Source of the DNA: Clostridia bacterium
GTDB taxonomy: Bacteria; Bacillota; Clostridia; Oscillospirales; Acutalibacteraceae
Length of the DNA: 5,695 nucleotides
Assembly: GCA_900767015.1 (NCBI GenBank)
Contig: CAAFXQ010000172.1
Location: 1 to 5,695 of the forward strand
Reading direction: 5' to 3'
Numbering within the stretch: position 1 is the stretch's first letter; each line of letters starts with the position of its first letter. The notes beneath the pieces are model-generated. The model did no database searches. It was not told the DNA's origin and saw only the letters and a program-made list of their open reading frames with translations. Both the position numbers and the translations under genes were made by a program. This document shows positions 1 to 5,695 of the stretch, in pieces.

Positions 1-19
1 ACGTGTGCTCTTCCGATCT
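1..19. other. Illumina adapter remnant (artefact)
   Basis: The first 19 bases are identical, as recalled, to the 3' end of the Illumina TruSeq index/read-2 adapter, which finishes in GTGTGCTCTTCCGATCT. Position 20 onwards reads as normal coding sequence on the minus strand. The stretch is therefore untrimmed library adapter at a contig end and not part of the genome. It stays open in the frame of the neighbouring phosphatase gene, so automatic gene callers will wrongly extend that protein by about six residues. Confidence 0.95.
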
Positions 20-636
20 ATTGTTCTTCCGACAGCTTGTCTTAATCCTGATGTGTTGATTTCGACGGCTTTTTTCTGTCTGATTATTTCCGCTAACAGT
101 TCGTCTGTTGCTTCCTGAATGGCGGAATAATCAAAATTGATTTGATATTTTCCCTGAATTCGCCGCATGGGGCAAGTGAGGTGCGCCAAAGCGTCACAGC
201 CGTCCCATTTTGCAATTTCGTAAAGCTCGGAAAAATAGTCCTCCATAAAGCGGTAAACATCAAGTTTATCATATTCAATATCCTTGATATCAGGCATCTT
301 CCCATGCGGGTGATGAAGACTTGCCAGCACATAATCGTACTTGTGTGCCGAAACGATTTTATCTGCAAAATCTTTGTCGATGTCCGGCTGACCGATTTCA
401 ATACCGGCAAGAACCGTCAGACGGTCGGAAAACCGTTCTTTGACATCGCAGTAATCGGCAAACGCTTTCACAGTCCGGGTATCGTAGTTATCCGAATAGA
501 ATTCGTCAATTTCACAGTGATCGCAAAACGTGATCATGTCAAGACCCTTGTTAAAAGCCGCTTCGCACATTTGTAAAGCGGGAAACTTACCGTCGGGCGA
601 ATTGTCGGTATGAATATGACAGTCAGGTAACAGCAT
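20..636 (-). CDS. PHP-domain histidinol-phosphatase (HisK/HisJ-like), 3' truncated
   Basis: Reading leftwards from the ATG at 636-634 gives about 206 codons with no stop before the adapter at 1-19. The protein starts MLLPDCHIHTDNSPDG and carries the metal-binding signatures of the PHP family in order: HxH at residues 7 and 9, the DH of CDHCE (His40), Glu80 in GIEIG, the SLHHPHG block (His108/109) and His152 in ALAHLT. PHP phosphatases of this type use a metal cluster and include histidinol-phosphatase, which converts histidinol phosphate to histidinol in histidine synthesis. Full-length members are usually about 260-280 residues, so the last quarter is missing, including the terminal D-x-H-type metal ligand. 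Expected to be cytoplasmic. Paralogues in Clostridia often lie outside his operons and no his gene is visible here, so the exact substrate is uncertain. It has its own SigA-type promoter at 672-700 and only a weak GAGAG-like ribosome site. The family call is firm; the substrate is inferred. Confidence 0.85.
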
Positions 637-671
637 TACAATACACTCTCTTACTTTAAAGTAATAAATCT

Positions 672-700
672 ATTATACAACACAAGCCAAGCAACGACAA
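672..700 (-). promoter_or_regulatory. SigA-type promoter of the PHP phosphatase gene
   Basis: On the minus strand, TTGTCG (700-695) and a perfect TATAAT (677-672) are separated by exactly 17 bases. Transcription would begin near 665 and leave a leader of about 28 bases before the ATG at 636. Position and spacing fit a housekeeping promoter for this gene alone, since the next gene is divergent. Confidence 0.75.
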
Positions 701-762
701 TATACATAATTTTCAAAATTTCAATGAATATTCATGTATATTTGGCGAAAGATAACCAAAAA

Positions 763-767
763 AGGAG
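763..767 (+). promoter_or_regulatory. Ribosome binding site fixing the DUF421 gene start
   Basis: AGGAG lies 7 bases before the ATG at 775. The open frame also contains an ATG at 724, but that one has no Shine-Dalgarno sequence and would add 17 polar residues before the first membrane helix. The site therefore decides for 775. Confidence 0.85.
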
Positions 768-774
768 AAAAAAT

Positions 775-1479
775 ATGCAGATTTTACAAGTAATTCTCAC
801 GACCGTTCTTTCTGTTTTCACTTTATTTATCATTACGAGAATACTCGGTTACAGACAGTTGTCTGAGCTGAGTCTCTTTGATTATGTAAACGGCATTACA
901 ATCGGTTCAATCGCCGCTGAGCTTGCTACAGCGGAAAGAGGCGAGATCCTCACAATTTTAATTGCGATGGTACTTTACGGCTTGGTAACGCTTTTAATCG
1001 CTTTTATTACGGACAAGTCGCTGACTATGCGTAAAATTATAACCGGAAAGCCGATTACGCTTATGAAGCAGGGAAAGCTTTACTACGACGGCTTCAGAAA
1101 AGCAAGGCTTGATGTCAACGAATTTTTAATGAAATGCCGCAATAACGGATATTTTGACCTGACGCAGGTTGATACGGCGGTTCTTGAACCGAACGGCAGA
1201 GTCAGCTTTATACCGACCGCCGCCAATAAGCCGGTGACCGTTTCCGATATTAAGGTCAGCACAACACAGGACTCGCTTGTTGCGAATGTAATCATCGACG
1301 GAAGAATCGACAGTCATACGCTAGGCAATCTCGGAAAAGACAAAAAATGGCTGATTTCGAAGCTGAAAGATTTGGGCATTGACGATATATCAAGAGTATT
1401 TCTAGCTATTTGCGACAGCAGGGGAACGGTGACCGTATTCGAAAAAGCCAAAGGTCAGCCGAAAAATATACTGGAATAA
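775..1479 (+). CDS. DUF421 / YetF-family membrane protein
   Basis: This 234-residue protein has the layout of the DUF421 (YetF/YcaP-like) family. A hydrophobic N-terminal helix (about 3-24) is followed by the family signature R22-x-L-G-Y-R-Q-L-S through SLFDYVNGITIGSIAAELA (33-51). A second clear helix lies at about 57-78, then a soluble region containing GKPITLMKQGK (91-101), the RLDVNEFLMKCRNNGYFDLTQ segment (111-131) and AVLEPNGRVSFIP (135-147). Length is typical and all family blocks are present, so it looks intact. The soluble part is thought to face the cytoplasm. The biochemical role is not established; in Bacillus, the DUF421 proteins YetF and 2Duf are linked to the spore inner membrane and spore resistance. 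Here it lies 96 bases upstream of a SASP gene on the same strand with no convincing terminator between them, which is compatible with a spore-related role but does not prove it. No clear promoter was found. Family call firm, function inferred. Confidence 0.9.
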   Translation: MQILQVILTTVLSVFTLFIITRILGYRQLSELSLFDYVNGITIGSIAAELATAERGEILTILIAMVLYGLVTLLIAFITDKSLTMRKIITGKPITLMKQGKLYYDGFRKARLDVNEFLMKCRNNGYFDLTQVDTAVLEPNGRVSFIPTAANKPVTVSDIKVSTTQDSLVANVIIDGRIDSHTLGNLGKDKKWLISKLKDLGIDDISRVFLAICDSRGTVTVFEKAKGQPKNILE

Positions 1480-1561
1480 ATGATTGCTTTGAACAGTTTT
1501 TACCACTTATAAAGTTTTATACTTCGCTCAAAATAATACTGCAAACGCCAATCTAATAGAT

Positions 1562-1567
1562 AAGGAG
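1562..1567 (+). promoter_or_regulatory. Ribosome binding site fixing the SASP gene start
   Basis: AAGGAG lies 8 bases before the ATG at 1576. The frame could also open with a GTG at 1567, but that codon overlaps the Shine-Dalgarno sequence itself. The protein starting at 1576 (MAKSGSSKG) has a natural SASP N-terminus. Confidence 0.9.
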
Positions 1568-1575
1568 TGTTAAGC

Positions 1576-1776
1576 ATGGCAAAGAGCGGCAGCTCAAAGG
1601 GCATGGTTCCCGAAGCACGTGACGCTCTCGACAGATTCAAGATGGAAGCTGCTTCCGAAGTCGGCGTAAACCTCAAGCAGGGCTATAACGGCGACCTCAC
1701 AGCCCGTCAGGCCGGTTCTATCGGTGGCCAGATGGTCAAGAAGATGATTGAATCTTATGAGAGAAACATGAAATAA
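1576..1776 (+). CDS. Alpha/beta-type small acid-soluble spore protein
   Basis: The 66-residue product has both hallmarks of alpha/beta-type SASPs. One is the helix around the germination-protease site, FKMEAASEVGVNL (residues 21-33). The other is the DNA-binding block GDLTARQAGSIGGQMVKKMIE (39-59), close to the family pattern G-x-x-T-(A/S)-R-x-x-G-S-(V/I)-G-G-x-(M/I)-(V/T)-K-(K/R). These proteins saturate forespore DNA, shift it towards an A-like form that resists UV and heat damage, and are degraded by the protease GPR at germination. Cleavage in the family follows the Glu of E-(I/V/F)-A-S-E; here it would fall after Glu24, and the next residue is Ala, an uncommon variant. Codon choice differs from the neighbours: six of seven lysines are AAG and all three leucines CTC, as expected for a very highly expressed gene. 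It follows the DUF421 gene by 96 bases and ends in its own terminator. Forespore SigG control is expected from the family, but I could not find a well-spaced SigG promoter. Confidence 0.95.
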   Translation: MAKSGSSKGMVPEARDALDRFKMEAASEVGVNLKQGYNGDLTARQAGSIGGQMVKKMIESYERNMK

Positions 1777-1790
1777 CCTGAACAAAGATA

Positions 1791-1826
1791 AATCCGGCGG
1801 TATTTCTACCGTCGGATTCCCTTTTT
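1791..1826 (+). terminator. Rho-independent terminator after the SASP gene, possibly bidirectional
   Basis: A 12-base-pair stem (1791-1802 with 1807-1818, one G-U pair at 1797/1812) closes a four-base TTTC loop and is followed by CCC and TTTTT (1822-1826). It begins 14 bases after the SASP stop. Read on the minus strand, the same hairpin starts 6 bases after the stop of the convergent YfhO gene. There it has a GAAA (GNRA-type) loop, one A-C mismatch and a looser U-rich tail, so it probably ends both transcripts, less strongly in the leftward direction. Confidence 0.85.
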
Positions 1827-4770
1827 ACTCTGTTGGTTCGTTACTGCCTTCAATCGGTTCATCAGTCACCGTAAATGACTTTGGCGTTAAAGGTTCCGGA
1901 TAAAAGATTTCCTTTTTGATAAAAGTCGAATTCTTATCAGGATAGAATACTTCCCGCTCCGGTAACCGATAAGCTGATTTTCCATCATCTTGTTTTGAAG
2001 ATGCCGGTAAATCGATTGTCTTTACGGATTCTTTAAACATAACAAGCTCATCGTAGCTGTTATCGACTGCTGCAAACGCCGGTTTCTTGGACTTCTTATT
2101 CCTGCGTCTTCTGATAAACCAAAGAGCAAGATAGAGAAGGAACACAGCCAAGGTGAAGACTGTTATTTTTATACCGGTTGAAACGCCAGGCGCCGAGTAC
2201 TCAAATGTCACATCATGATTTCCTTTTTTCACTTTGACGCCGATAAAAGCATCACCGATTTTGACAATATCAGTCGAATTGACGGCTTTTCCGTCGATAG
2301 TGATATTCCAGCCGGTATCGTAAGGAATAGACGTATAGAGGACGCAATCCTCCTTGGCCGTAAAGCTGCCGCTGATAAACGTATCTTCAAACCGATCGAC
2401 AAGAAGCGACTGATTACTTAAGATTTCATATCCTTCATTAAGCTTTTTGTCGTCAATCGTATAAACAAACAGTCTCATGTTTCCGCTGTTGGATTCAAAC
2501 GGTACGTTAATGGAGATGGTTTCGCCCTTCTTATATCTTCCGAGGTCTAAAATACAGTCGTGATCGGCAGATTGCGTCATATTACCGAGAGAAGAATTTA
2601 TGCTGATATCTTTTTCACTTGCACCGTCAACATGGAAATAGATATAAACATTTCCTTTCTTTTCGGTTGTTATACTGAATGTTGCGGACGCATCAGTATC
2701 CGCTGTCGATTTGTTGAATGTGTAAACACCGTTATCAATATCGTCGGTGAAAGCGTCAACGTTATTATAGGTGATATACGAAATCGGAAGCTTTTCAAAT
2801 ACATCTTCCACACCCGTTGCTTTTTCAAAGAAATCGCCCTGAACTTCAAACGGGTTAACGACCGCATATTTATCCTCAATGTACTGCCAATCCTCGATAC
2901 TGTTATCAACGCAGAAAGCAATGGGTAAATAATACTTGTTTTTATACGCAGTAAACTTGTCAACGGAAGTTACTTTTTCATAGTAAGCATTGCTTAAAAC
3001 ATTCAGTGTCTTGTTATTCACAATATACTTTAACGAATGCATCATGTTGTAAACCGGTGTCTGGGGATTATAGGTATAGCTGTTGATCTTATTGCTCATC
3101 ATACCTAAGTGATCCTGCAAAAGTGACAGCTTTTCATTTGCCATCGAAGAGAAGATCGAAACACCGTTGTAATTATACCAACACGGATCCATTCTGGTGC
3201 GAAGATATGTCAGCTCCATTCGATAAAATCCGTCTTTTTCAATCGTATCAAGATTTTCTTTCAGTTCGCTGAATTCGTCGTAATCTCCGGCATAATCCTC
3301 ATATACAACGTTGCACGGAATGCTTGACGTGTCCGCCACAATCACTTCACTGCATGCACATACGCAAAGTAAGACGGCGAGAGAAGCGATTTCGTATTTT
3401 TTGCTCTTGAACACCGTGAGCATCATCACATAAAGAACAACAAAAGCGACGGTTATATACAAAGAGCCCTGCGTGAAATTCTTACTTTGAATTTTCTCGG
3501 TAAGAAACGCTATCAGAACGATTGCGGCGCCGACAACACCGATCTGTCTTGAGGTAAACTCATTCAGTCTCATAAACGTCTTATAGGCAATGAGAATAAG
3601 AATAAACGAGTACATGAATGAGAATCTGTACGGAAGGTCATTCGGGAAATGCAGGCCGTGCCAGATGAAGTTGAGAAAATTAAAGTTAAAGGAAATATAG
3701 AAGAAAGAAAGTAAGCCTAAGGTGGTAAGCTTTTCTTTTTTGCTGATCGATTTTGTGAAGAAGTAAAGCGGAGCAAGAATCAAGGTTAAAACGCCGCAAT
3801 ACACATTCGGTAAAACATCATCACCGCTGCTTCTGATCGTGGTCGAAAGAGAAGCAAAATGATTGACGAGGAAATCGAACGAGTTGAAATATGTCTTCAT
3901 TTCGTCCGGGAAATTATTGCCGGTTGCCGAACAGGACTGAAGAACCTTATATGTGGGAACGAGCGCAAACGCTATCAGGCCGGCCGCAAGAAGAGAAGAA
4001 AACGCAAAGATAACGCCGCTTCTGAAAAATCTGCGGTTTCTCATTTTGTGAATAAGGCCTTTCGGATGTTCACTCTTGTATTGCTCGCTGATAACAGCTT
4101 TACTCGGATAGTTTGCCGTATAGTAATAAAGGAAATAAATGACGGCAAACAGGCAAAGCATAAAGGACATATAGTAGTTCGAGAACATCGAAAGAGCGAG
4201 GGCGGCGGTGTAAAGTCCGAACTTTCCGTTATTGATGATTCTTTCAATTCCGAGGATCATCAACGGGAAAAGCACCATTGCGTCAAGCCACATGACGTTC
4301 CAGTAATAAGCCAGCATATAGGCGCAAAAAGCATAAAGAATACCGAACATAACCGTCACGGGGGACTGATTATGCTGAGATTTTCTGAGGTAGTAGGTGA
4401 AGGTTGTTGCGGCAAGTGCGGCTTTGATAAGAATCATAACGGCAATCGCCTGAGGAACATTGTTATGTCCGAAGAACATAACAATAGCACCGATCGGGCT
4501 TGAAAGATAATTGAAATAGTTTCCTAAAAAGCAGGTTCCGAGACCCGATACCCACGAATATGAGAAGCTCTTATGCTCCATGATACGGTCATAGAGCTCG
4601 GCAAAAAGCGGGCCGTACTGATGATAAAGGTCCATTCTTAAGATGGTTTTATCACCGAACGGTGTCAGCCCCAAAATCATGTACATAACAAGCATCAGCC
4701 CGCATGTGGCAAAAAATGAAGCAAAAAGATATCTGTTTTTATACAGAAAATTTTCTTTCTTGATTTTCAT
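1825..4770 (-). CDS. YfhO-family polytopic membrane protein (GT-C-like, putative envelope glycosyltransferase)
   Basis: The 981-residue protein matches the YfhO family. Helix 1 (about 13-34) is followed by an extracellular loop with RMDLYHQYGPLFAELY (Asp47 is the likely GT-C-type acidic residue) and GLGTCFLGNYFNYLSSP (76-92). Further family blocks are YYWNVMWLDAMVLFPL (155-170), SNYYMSFMLC (197-206) and HFPNDLPYRFSFMYSF (374-389). About a dozen helices end near residue 480. A large extracellular beta-rich domain follows (about 481-865), including YDTGWNITIDGK (817-828). A last helix (866-886), a basic RRRRNKKSKK stop-transfer segment and a roughly 95-residue polar tail complete the protein. 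Bacillus YfhO is required for lipoteichoic acid glycosylation and the fold resembles lipid-linked-sugar transferases; acceptor and donor here are unknown. The start at 4770 is chosen because it has a Shine-Dalgarno site and the promoter lies just upstream. A TTG at 4821 would extend the frame by 17 residues but lies upstream of the predicted transcript start. Its stop codon overlaps the terminator of the convergent SASP gene. Confidence 0.9.
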   Translation of the reverse strand: MKIKKENFLYKNRYLFASFFATCGLMLVMYMILGLTPFGDKTILRMDLYHQYGPLFAELYDRIMEHKSFSYSWVSGLGTCFLGNYFNYLSSPIGAIVMFFGHNNVPQAIAVMILIKAALAATTFTYYLRKSQHNQSPVTVMFGILYAFCAYMLAYYWNVMWLDAMVLFPLMILGIERIINNGKFGLYTAALALSMFSNYYMSFMLCLFAVIYFLYYYTANYPSKAVISEQYKSEHPKGLIHKMRNRRFFRSGVIFAFSSLLAAGLIAFALVPTYKVLQSCSATGNNFPDEMKTYFNSFDFLVNHFASLSTTIRSSGDDVLPNVYCGVLTLILAPLYFFTKSISKKEKLTTLGLLSFFYISFNFNFLNFIWHGLHFPNDLPYRFSFMYSFILILIAYKTFMRLNEFTSRQIGVVGAAIVLIAFLTEKIQSKNFTQGSLYITVAFVVLYVMMLTVFKSKKYEIASLAVLLCVCACSEVIVADTSSIPCNVVYEDYAGDYDEFSELKENLDTIEKDGFYRMELTYLRTRMDPCWYNYNGVSIFSSMANEKLSLLQDHLGMMSNKINSYTYNPQTPVYNMMHSLKYIVNNKTLNVLSNAYYEKVTSVDKFTAYKNKYYLPIAFCVDNSIEDWQYIEDKYAVVNPFEVQGDFFEKATGVEDVFEKLPISYITYNNVDAFTDDIDNGVYTFNKSTADTDASATFSITTEKKGNVYIYFHVDGASEKDISINSSLGNMTQSADHDCILDLGRYKKGETISINVPFESNSGNMRLFVYTIDDKKLNEGYEILSNQSLLVDRFEDTFISGSFTAKEDCVLYTSIPYDTGWNITIDGKAVNSTDIVKIGDAFIGVKVKKGNHDVTFEYSAPGVSTGIKITVFTLAVFLLYLALWFIRRRRNKKSKKPAFAAVDNSYDELVMFKESVKTIDLPASSKQDDGKSAYRLPEREVFYPDKNSTFIKKEIFYPEPLTPKSFTVTDEPIEGSNEPTE

Positions 4771-4773
4771 CGT

Positions 4774-4782
4774 CTTCCTTCT
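4774..4782 (-). promoter_or_regulatory. Ribosome binding site of the YfhO-family gene
   Basis: On the minus strand AGAAGGAAG precedes the ATG at 4770, with the AAGGA core about 5 bases from it. It supports the internal ATG over the TTG at 4821, whose upstream sequence is AT-rich promoter DNA without a ribosome site. Confidence 0.75.
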
Positions 4783-4812
4783 TTCATAACATTTAAATTT
4801 GACATTTTTATA

Positions 4813-4841
4813 ATAATACAATAATAAAGAGAAATCTTCAA
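4813..4841 (-). promoter_or_regulatory. SigA-type promoter of the YfhO-family gene
   Basis: On the minus strand TTGAAG (4841-4836) and TATTAT (4818-4813) are 17 bases apart, each close to the housekeeping consensus. Transcription would start near 4806, giving a leader of about 36 bases. Confidence 0.65.
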
Positions 4842-4851
4842 GGCTTTCCTA

Positions 4852-4875
4852 CAAATTAAAGTTATTTTTAATTTG
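4852..4875. repeat. Perfect AT-rich inverted repeat between divergent promoters
   Basis: CAAATTAAA (4852-4860) and its exact complement TTTAATTTG (4867-4875) flank six bases. The repeat sits just upstream of both the leftward yfhO-type promoter and the rightward SigE-type promoter, where an operator or curved-DNA element could act on either. It is not followed by a run of T suited to termination of a known transcript. Its function is unknown, and low sequence complexity makes chance occurrence possible. Confidence 0.5.
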
Positions 4876-4883
4876 AATATTCG

Positions 4884-4913
4884 GTTATATTGCGGGACAC
4901 GCCCTCATACTCT
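4884..4913 (+). promoter_or_regulatory. SigE-type sporulation promoter of spoIIIAA
   Basis: GTTATATT (4884-4891) and CATACTCT (4906-4913) are separated by 14 bases. They match the mother-cell SigE consensus of an ATATT-type -35 and a CATACA(A/C/T)T-type -10 (seven of eight positions). Transcription would start near 4920, about 43 bases before the spoIIIAA ATG. The spoIIIA operon is known to be under SigE control in Bacillus, so site and gene agree. Confidence 0.85.
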
Positions 4914-4949
4914 ATACCATACAGCAATTATGCTTGTACCGTTTATGCT

Positions 4950-4956
4950 AAGGAGG
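4950..4956 (+). promoter_or_regulatory. Ribosome binding site of spoIIIAA
   Basis: AAGGAGG is an essentially complete Shine-Dalgarno sequence, 6 bases before the ATG at 4963, and fixes that start. Confidence 0.9.
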
Positions 4957-4962
4957 CAAAAA

Positions 4963-5695
4963 ATGGAAAAGTTTCAGGAAGCTGTGTCCTTGCTTTCAAG
5001 ATCCATAAGAGATATTCTGTCATCTCTTGATGACGAAACAAAATTTCAGACATTCGAAATAAGACTAAGAAGTAACCGTCCAATCATGCTTATCGGTTTA
5101 TACGGTTCAGGCTTTGTGCGAAAGGACAGCCGGTTTTGCCGAAGCCTTTCTTCGGAATGCGCCGTATGCAGTCTTGAGGAGCTGAAAGAATCCTTCAACA
5201 GAATCTGCGGATATTCCATACATACGCATCAAAACAGCATTAACGAGGGATTTGTCACAATGAAAGGCGGACACCGTGCCGGCGTGGTCGGAACAGCGGT
5301 GCGTGACAACACCGGAAAAACGGTGAGCATCAAAGATGTTTCGTCCTTAAACATAAGAATTGCAAGAGAAATGAAAGGGTGTGCCGAAGCGATAGCGGAT
5401 TCATTGTTTAAAGACGCAGCAAAAAGCCTGATTATAGCCGGCCCTCCGTCAAGCGGTAAAACGACCGTTTTAAGAGATCTTATTCGAATTCTTGCCGGCG
5501 GAAATGAAGCGTATAACTATAAAGTTTCCGTTATAGACGAAAGAGAAGAGCTTGCCGCCATGAACGGAGCAATCATAGGAAACGATCTCGGAACAAACAG
5601 CGATATATTGAACTCGTATCCGAAAAGCGAAGCTGTTTTACTTGCGGTGCGGACGATGTCTCCCGACATAATCGCACTGGACGAAGTGGGAAGTG
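4963..5695 (+). CDS. spoIIIAA: Stage III sporulation protein AA (SpoIIIAA ATPase), 3' truncated
   Basis: The 244 visible residues (MEKFQEAVSL...) match SpoIIIAA. After an N-terminal region with FEIRLRSNRP (31-40) come the family blocks GYSIHTHQNSINEGFVTMKGG (83-103), HRAGVVGTAV (104-113) and SLNIRIAREMKGC (128-140). A Walker A motif GPPSSGKTT lies at 160-168 (Lys166, Thr167), then VIDEREE (190-196) and a Walker B motif IIALDEVGS (236-244, Asp240 and Glu241) at the window edge. SpoIIIAA is a secretion-type ATPase related to type II/IV secretion motors. It acts in the mother cell and powers or gates the SpoIIIA-SpoIIQ channel that joins mother cell and forespore and is needed for late forespore gene expression. 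Family members are roughly 300-340 residues, so the last quarter is outside the window, along with the expected spoIIIAB-AH genes. The start is set by a near-perfect ribosome site, and transcription by a SigE-type promoter. No defect is visible. Confidence 0.96.
   Translation, partial: MEKFQEAVSLLSRSIRDILSSLDDETKFQTFEIRLRSNRPIMLIGLYGSGFVRKDSRFCRSLSSECAVCSLEELKESFNRICGYSIHTHQNSINEGFVTMKGGHRAGVVGTAVRDNTGKTVSIKDVSSLNIRIAREMKGCAEAIADSLFKDAAKSLIIAGPPSSGKTTVLRDLIRILAGGNEAYNYKVSVIDEREELAAMNGAIIGNDLGTNSDILNSYPKSEAVLLAVRTMSPDIIALDEVGS

Noticed and set aside
142..576. A 144-codon plus-strand open frame over the phosphatase gene, and a minus-strand frame at 93-410
   Set aside because: The PHP metal-binding motifs are all in one other minus-strand frame, so both are shadows.
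724..774. An upstream ATG start for the DUF421 protein
   Set aside because: It has no ribosome site, sits inside a palindrome and adds polar residues before the first helix. The ATG at 775 has AGGAG at ideal distance.
1480..1561. A SigG or SigA promoter for the SASP gene
   Set aside because: There is a TTGAAC/TGAACA at 1489-1495 and -10-like TATACT and AATACT at 1518-1523 and 1535-1540, but no pair has acceptable spacing. No promoter is claimed, although SigG control is expected for this family.
2560..2928. A 122-codon plus-strand open frame, with similar short frames at 2215-2421 and, on the minus strand, 2670-2963 and 4041-4247
   Set aside because: All overlap the well-supported YfhO coding frame, have no ribosome site that stands out, and show no family resemblance.
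3859..4503. A 214-codon open frame on the plus strand
   Set aside because: It lies wholly inside the YfhO-family gene on the opposite strand. Its translation is rich in Arg, Lys, His and Glu without recognisable domains, and it is an antisense shadow.
4771..4821. A TTG start 17 codons upstream for the YfhO protein
   Set aside because: It lies upstream of the predicted transcript start and has no ribosome site.
20..5695. A novel defence, mobile or biosynthetic system
   Set aside because: All five genes belong to recognised families with ordinary layout. There are no transposases, recombinases, direct-repeat arrays or toxin-antitoxin pairs, and no unexplained gene cluster.

Overview
The window suggests an endospore-forming Firmicute, most likely a Clostridia-type anaerobe recovered by shotgun sequencing. 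It carries two unambiguous sporulation genes: an alpha/beta-type small acid-soluble spore protein (SASP) gene and spoIIIAA. The latter sits behind a textbook SigE-type promoter. Shine-Dalgarno sites are strong (AAGGAG, AAGGAGG), intergenic DNA is AT-rich, and a YfhO-type cell-envelope membrane protein is present. Bases 1-19 are not biological: they match the 3' end of the Illumina TruSeq read-2 adapter, so the left edge is probably a raw contig end with untrimmed adapter.

Layout from left to right. (1) 20-636, minus: a PHP-domain phosphatase of the histidinol-phosphatase (HisK/HisJ) type, cut at its C-terminus by the contig end, with a good SigA-type promoter at 672-700. (2) 775-1479, plus: a DUF421/YetF-family membrane protein, divergent from gene 1. 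(3) 1576-1776, plus: the SASP gene, followed by a strong hairpin terminator at 1791-1826. (4) 1825-4770, minus: a 981-residue YfhO-family membrane protein with a long cytoplasmic tail, convergent with the SASP gene and reaching into its terminator. (5) 4963-5695, plus: spoIIIAA, divergent from gene 4 and cut by the right edge of the window. The 192-base divergent region between genes 4 and 5 holds a SigA-type promoter facing left, a SigE-type promoter facing right, and a perfect AT-rich inverted repeat between them.

The common thread is sporulation. SpoIIIAA is the mother-cell ATPase of the SpoIIIA-SpoIIQ channel, SASPs coat forespore DNA, and some DUF421 proteins (YetF, 2Duf) are known from the spore inner membrane of Bacillus. 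The phosphatase and the YfhO protein look like ordinary vegetative metabolism and envelope genes. I see no RNA gene, CRISPR array, insertion sequence or prophage, no gene-free stretch longer than 300 bases, and nothing that amounts to an undescribed multi-gene system. The points worth a second look are local: the adapter, the promoter architecture, a duplicated motif in the YfhO tail, and details of the SASP.
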